DNA from: Deltaproteobacteria bacterium | Lineage (GTDB): Bacteria > Desulfobacterota_E > Deferrimicrobia > Deferrimicrobiales > Deferrimicrobiaceae | Assembly (NCBI GenBank): GCA_023489025.1 | Contig: JAMDCN010000156.1 | Span: forward strand, 1 to 6,793 | Length of the DNA: 6,793 nt | Direction of reading: 5' to 3' | Shown here: positions 6,280-6,793 of the stretch, one piece after another | Layout: each line of letters opens with the position of its first letter | How positions within the stretch are numbered: position 1 is the stretch's first letter | Position numbers and translations under genes: made by a program | Notes under the pieces: model-generated | The model's database searches: none | What the model was told of the DNA's origin: nothing | What the model saw: only the letters and a program-made list of their open reading frames with translations

Positions 6280-6286
6280 TCACAGG

Positions 6287-6793
6287 ATGTTCCATCGTTA
6301 CCGGGAAAACATACTGGAGGCCCTGAAAGCGCGGGGATGGACCCGCGCGGACCTCGCCCGAACGATCCGGATCGATTATTCCTACCTCGACAGGCTCCTG
6401 AAAGGGACGGCCCGGTTCAACGAAGATCACATCGAGGCGGTCGCCAAGGAACTGGGAGTCGCTCCCTCCGGCGCTCCGGCCCCGATCCCGGTCCGCATCA
6501 CCTATTCGAGGACGTTCGAAGACCCCCTTCTCCCGCAAAAGCGGGAACTCGATTATCTTCCGATCCCGATCGTCGAGCCGAGGGTCGCGGCCGGGAACCC
6601 GGAAGTCGTCTCGAGCGAGCAGGTCCTCGACATCGTCTTCATCCACCGGCGGGCCTTCAAGCGCCGAAGCGCGCAAGGCCACATCTGCACCGTCGTGAAG
6701 GGCGACAGCATGGCGCCCGTCATCCGGGACGGGGCCACCGTCTGCATCGACAGCCGGGCCAGGCCGGAGAAAAAGGTCCCGAAGGACTCGATC
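6287..6793 (+). CDS. HTH/S24 (LexA/cI-like) transcriptional regulator, C-terminus beyond the window
   Basis: DNA-binding repressor with an N-terminal helix-turn-helix and a C-terminal LexA/signal-peptidase-like domain; 169 residues are visible and the frame is still open at the edge. Residues 5-57 form a compact Cro/cI-type HTH, from RENILEALKARGWTRADLAR to HIEAVAKELGV. A linker (58-87) follows. LPIPIVEPRVAAGNPE (91-106) contains Ala102-Gly103, which matches the self-cleavage dipeptide position of LexA/cI proteins. VVKGDSMAPVIRDGATVCID (136-155) carries the catalytic serine, Ser141. The partner lysine should lie just past the edge and cannot be checked. The start is ATG at 6287: the HTH begins at once, but there is no Shine-Dalgarno at a workable distance and no upstream in-frame stop nearby. 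It is divergent from the minus-strand genes and probably regulates the shared intergenic region and itself. Confidence 0.88.
   Translation, partial: MFHRYRENILEALKARGWTRADLARTIRIDYSYLDRLLKGTARFNEDHIEAVAKELGVAPSGAPAPIPVRITYSRTFEDPLLPQKRELDYLPIPIVEPRVAAGNPEVVSSEQVLDIVFIHRRAFKRRSAQGHICTVVKGDSMAPVIRDGATVCIDSRARPEKKVPKDSI

Overview
GC-rich bacterial window with seven genes on the minus strand and one divergent gene on the plus strand at the right edge. A ResB/CcsA (System II) cytochrome c maturation pair, a heavy-metal-type CBA efflux set and an S24-type repressor together suggest a Gram-negative of the Desulfobacterota/Geobacter-like kind. That placement is inferred from gene content and protein style, not from a marker gene.

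Layout, following minus-strand transcription from right to left. (1) A 145-bp divergent intergenic region (6142-6286) separates a plus-strand HTH/LexA-fold regulator (6287 to beyond the edge) from a minus-strand small exported cysteine-rich protein (5773-6141). This region holds two good sigma70-like promoter matches for the minus strand, each with a palindrome between its -35 and -10. (2) Next is resB (4234-5667), then ccsA/resC (3395-4237), joined by a 4-nt ATGA overlap. They encode the integral-membrane heme delivery and cytochrome c ligation complex. (3) A second small exported cysteine-containing protein (2826-3290) follows after about 100 bp. (4) The last block is an RND metal-efflux set in C-B-A order: TolC-family outer membrane protein (1393-2697), periplasmic adaptor (137-1381), and the first 39 residues of the inner-membrane RND pump (1-119, cut by the window edge). 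Spacings of 11 and 17 nt make this last block a clear operon.

How they may work together: ResB/CcsA serves cytochrome c assembly outside the cytoplasmic membrane. The C-B-A proteins would span the envelope and expel metal cations. The two small exported CxxC proteins sit just upstream of each block and could bind metal or have a thiol-redox role; I could not assign either to a named family. The divergent S24-type protein is the natural candidate regulator of at least the rightmost minus-strand gene. No mobile element, CRISPR array, tRNA or rRNA is visible. The most unusual signals are the palindrome-bearing promoters, the apparently leaderless starts of both divergent genes, and the paired small cysteine-rich exported proteins.
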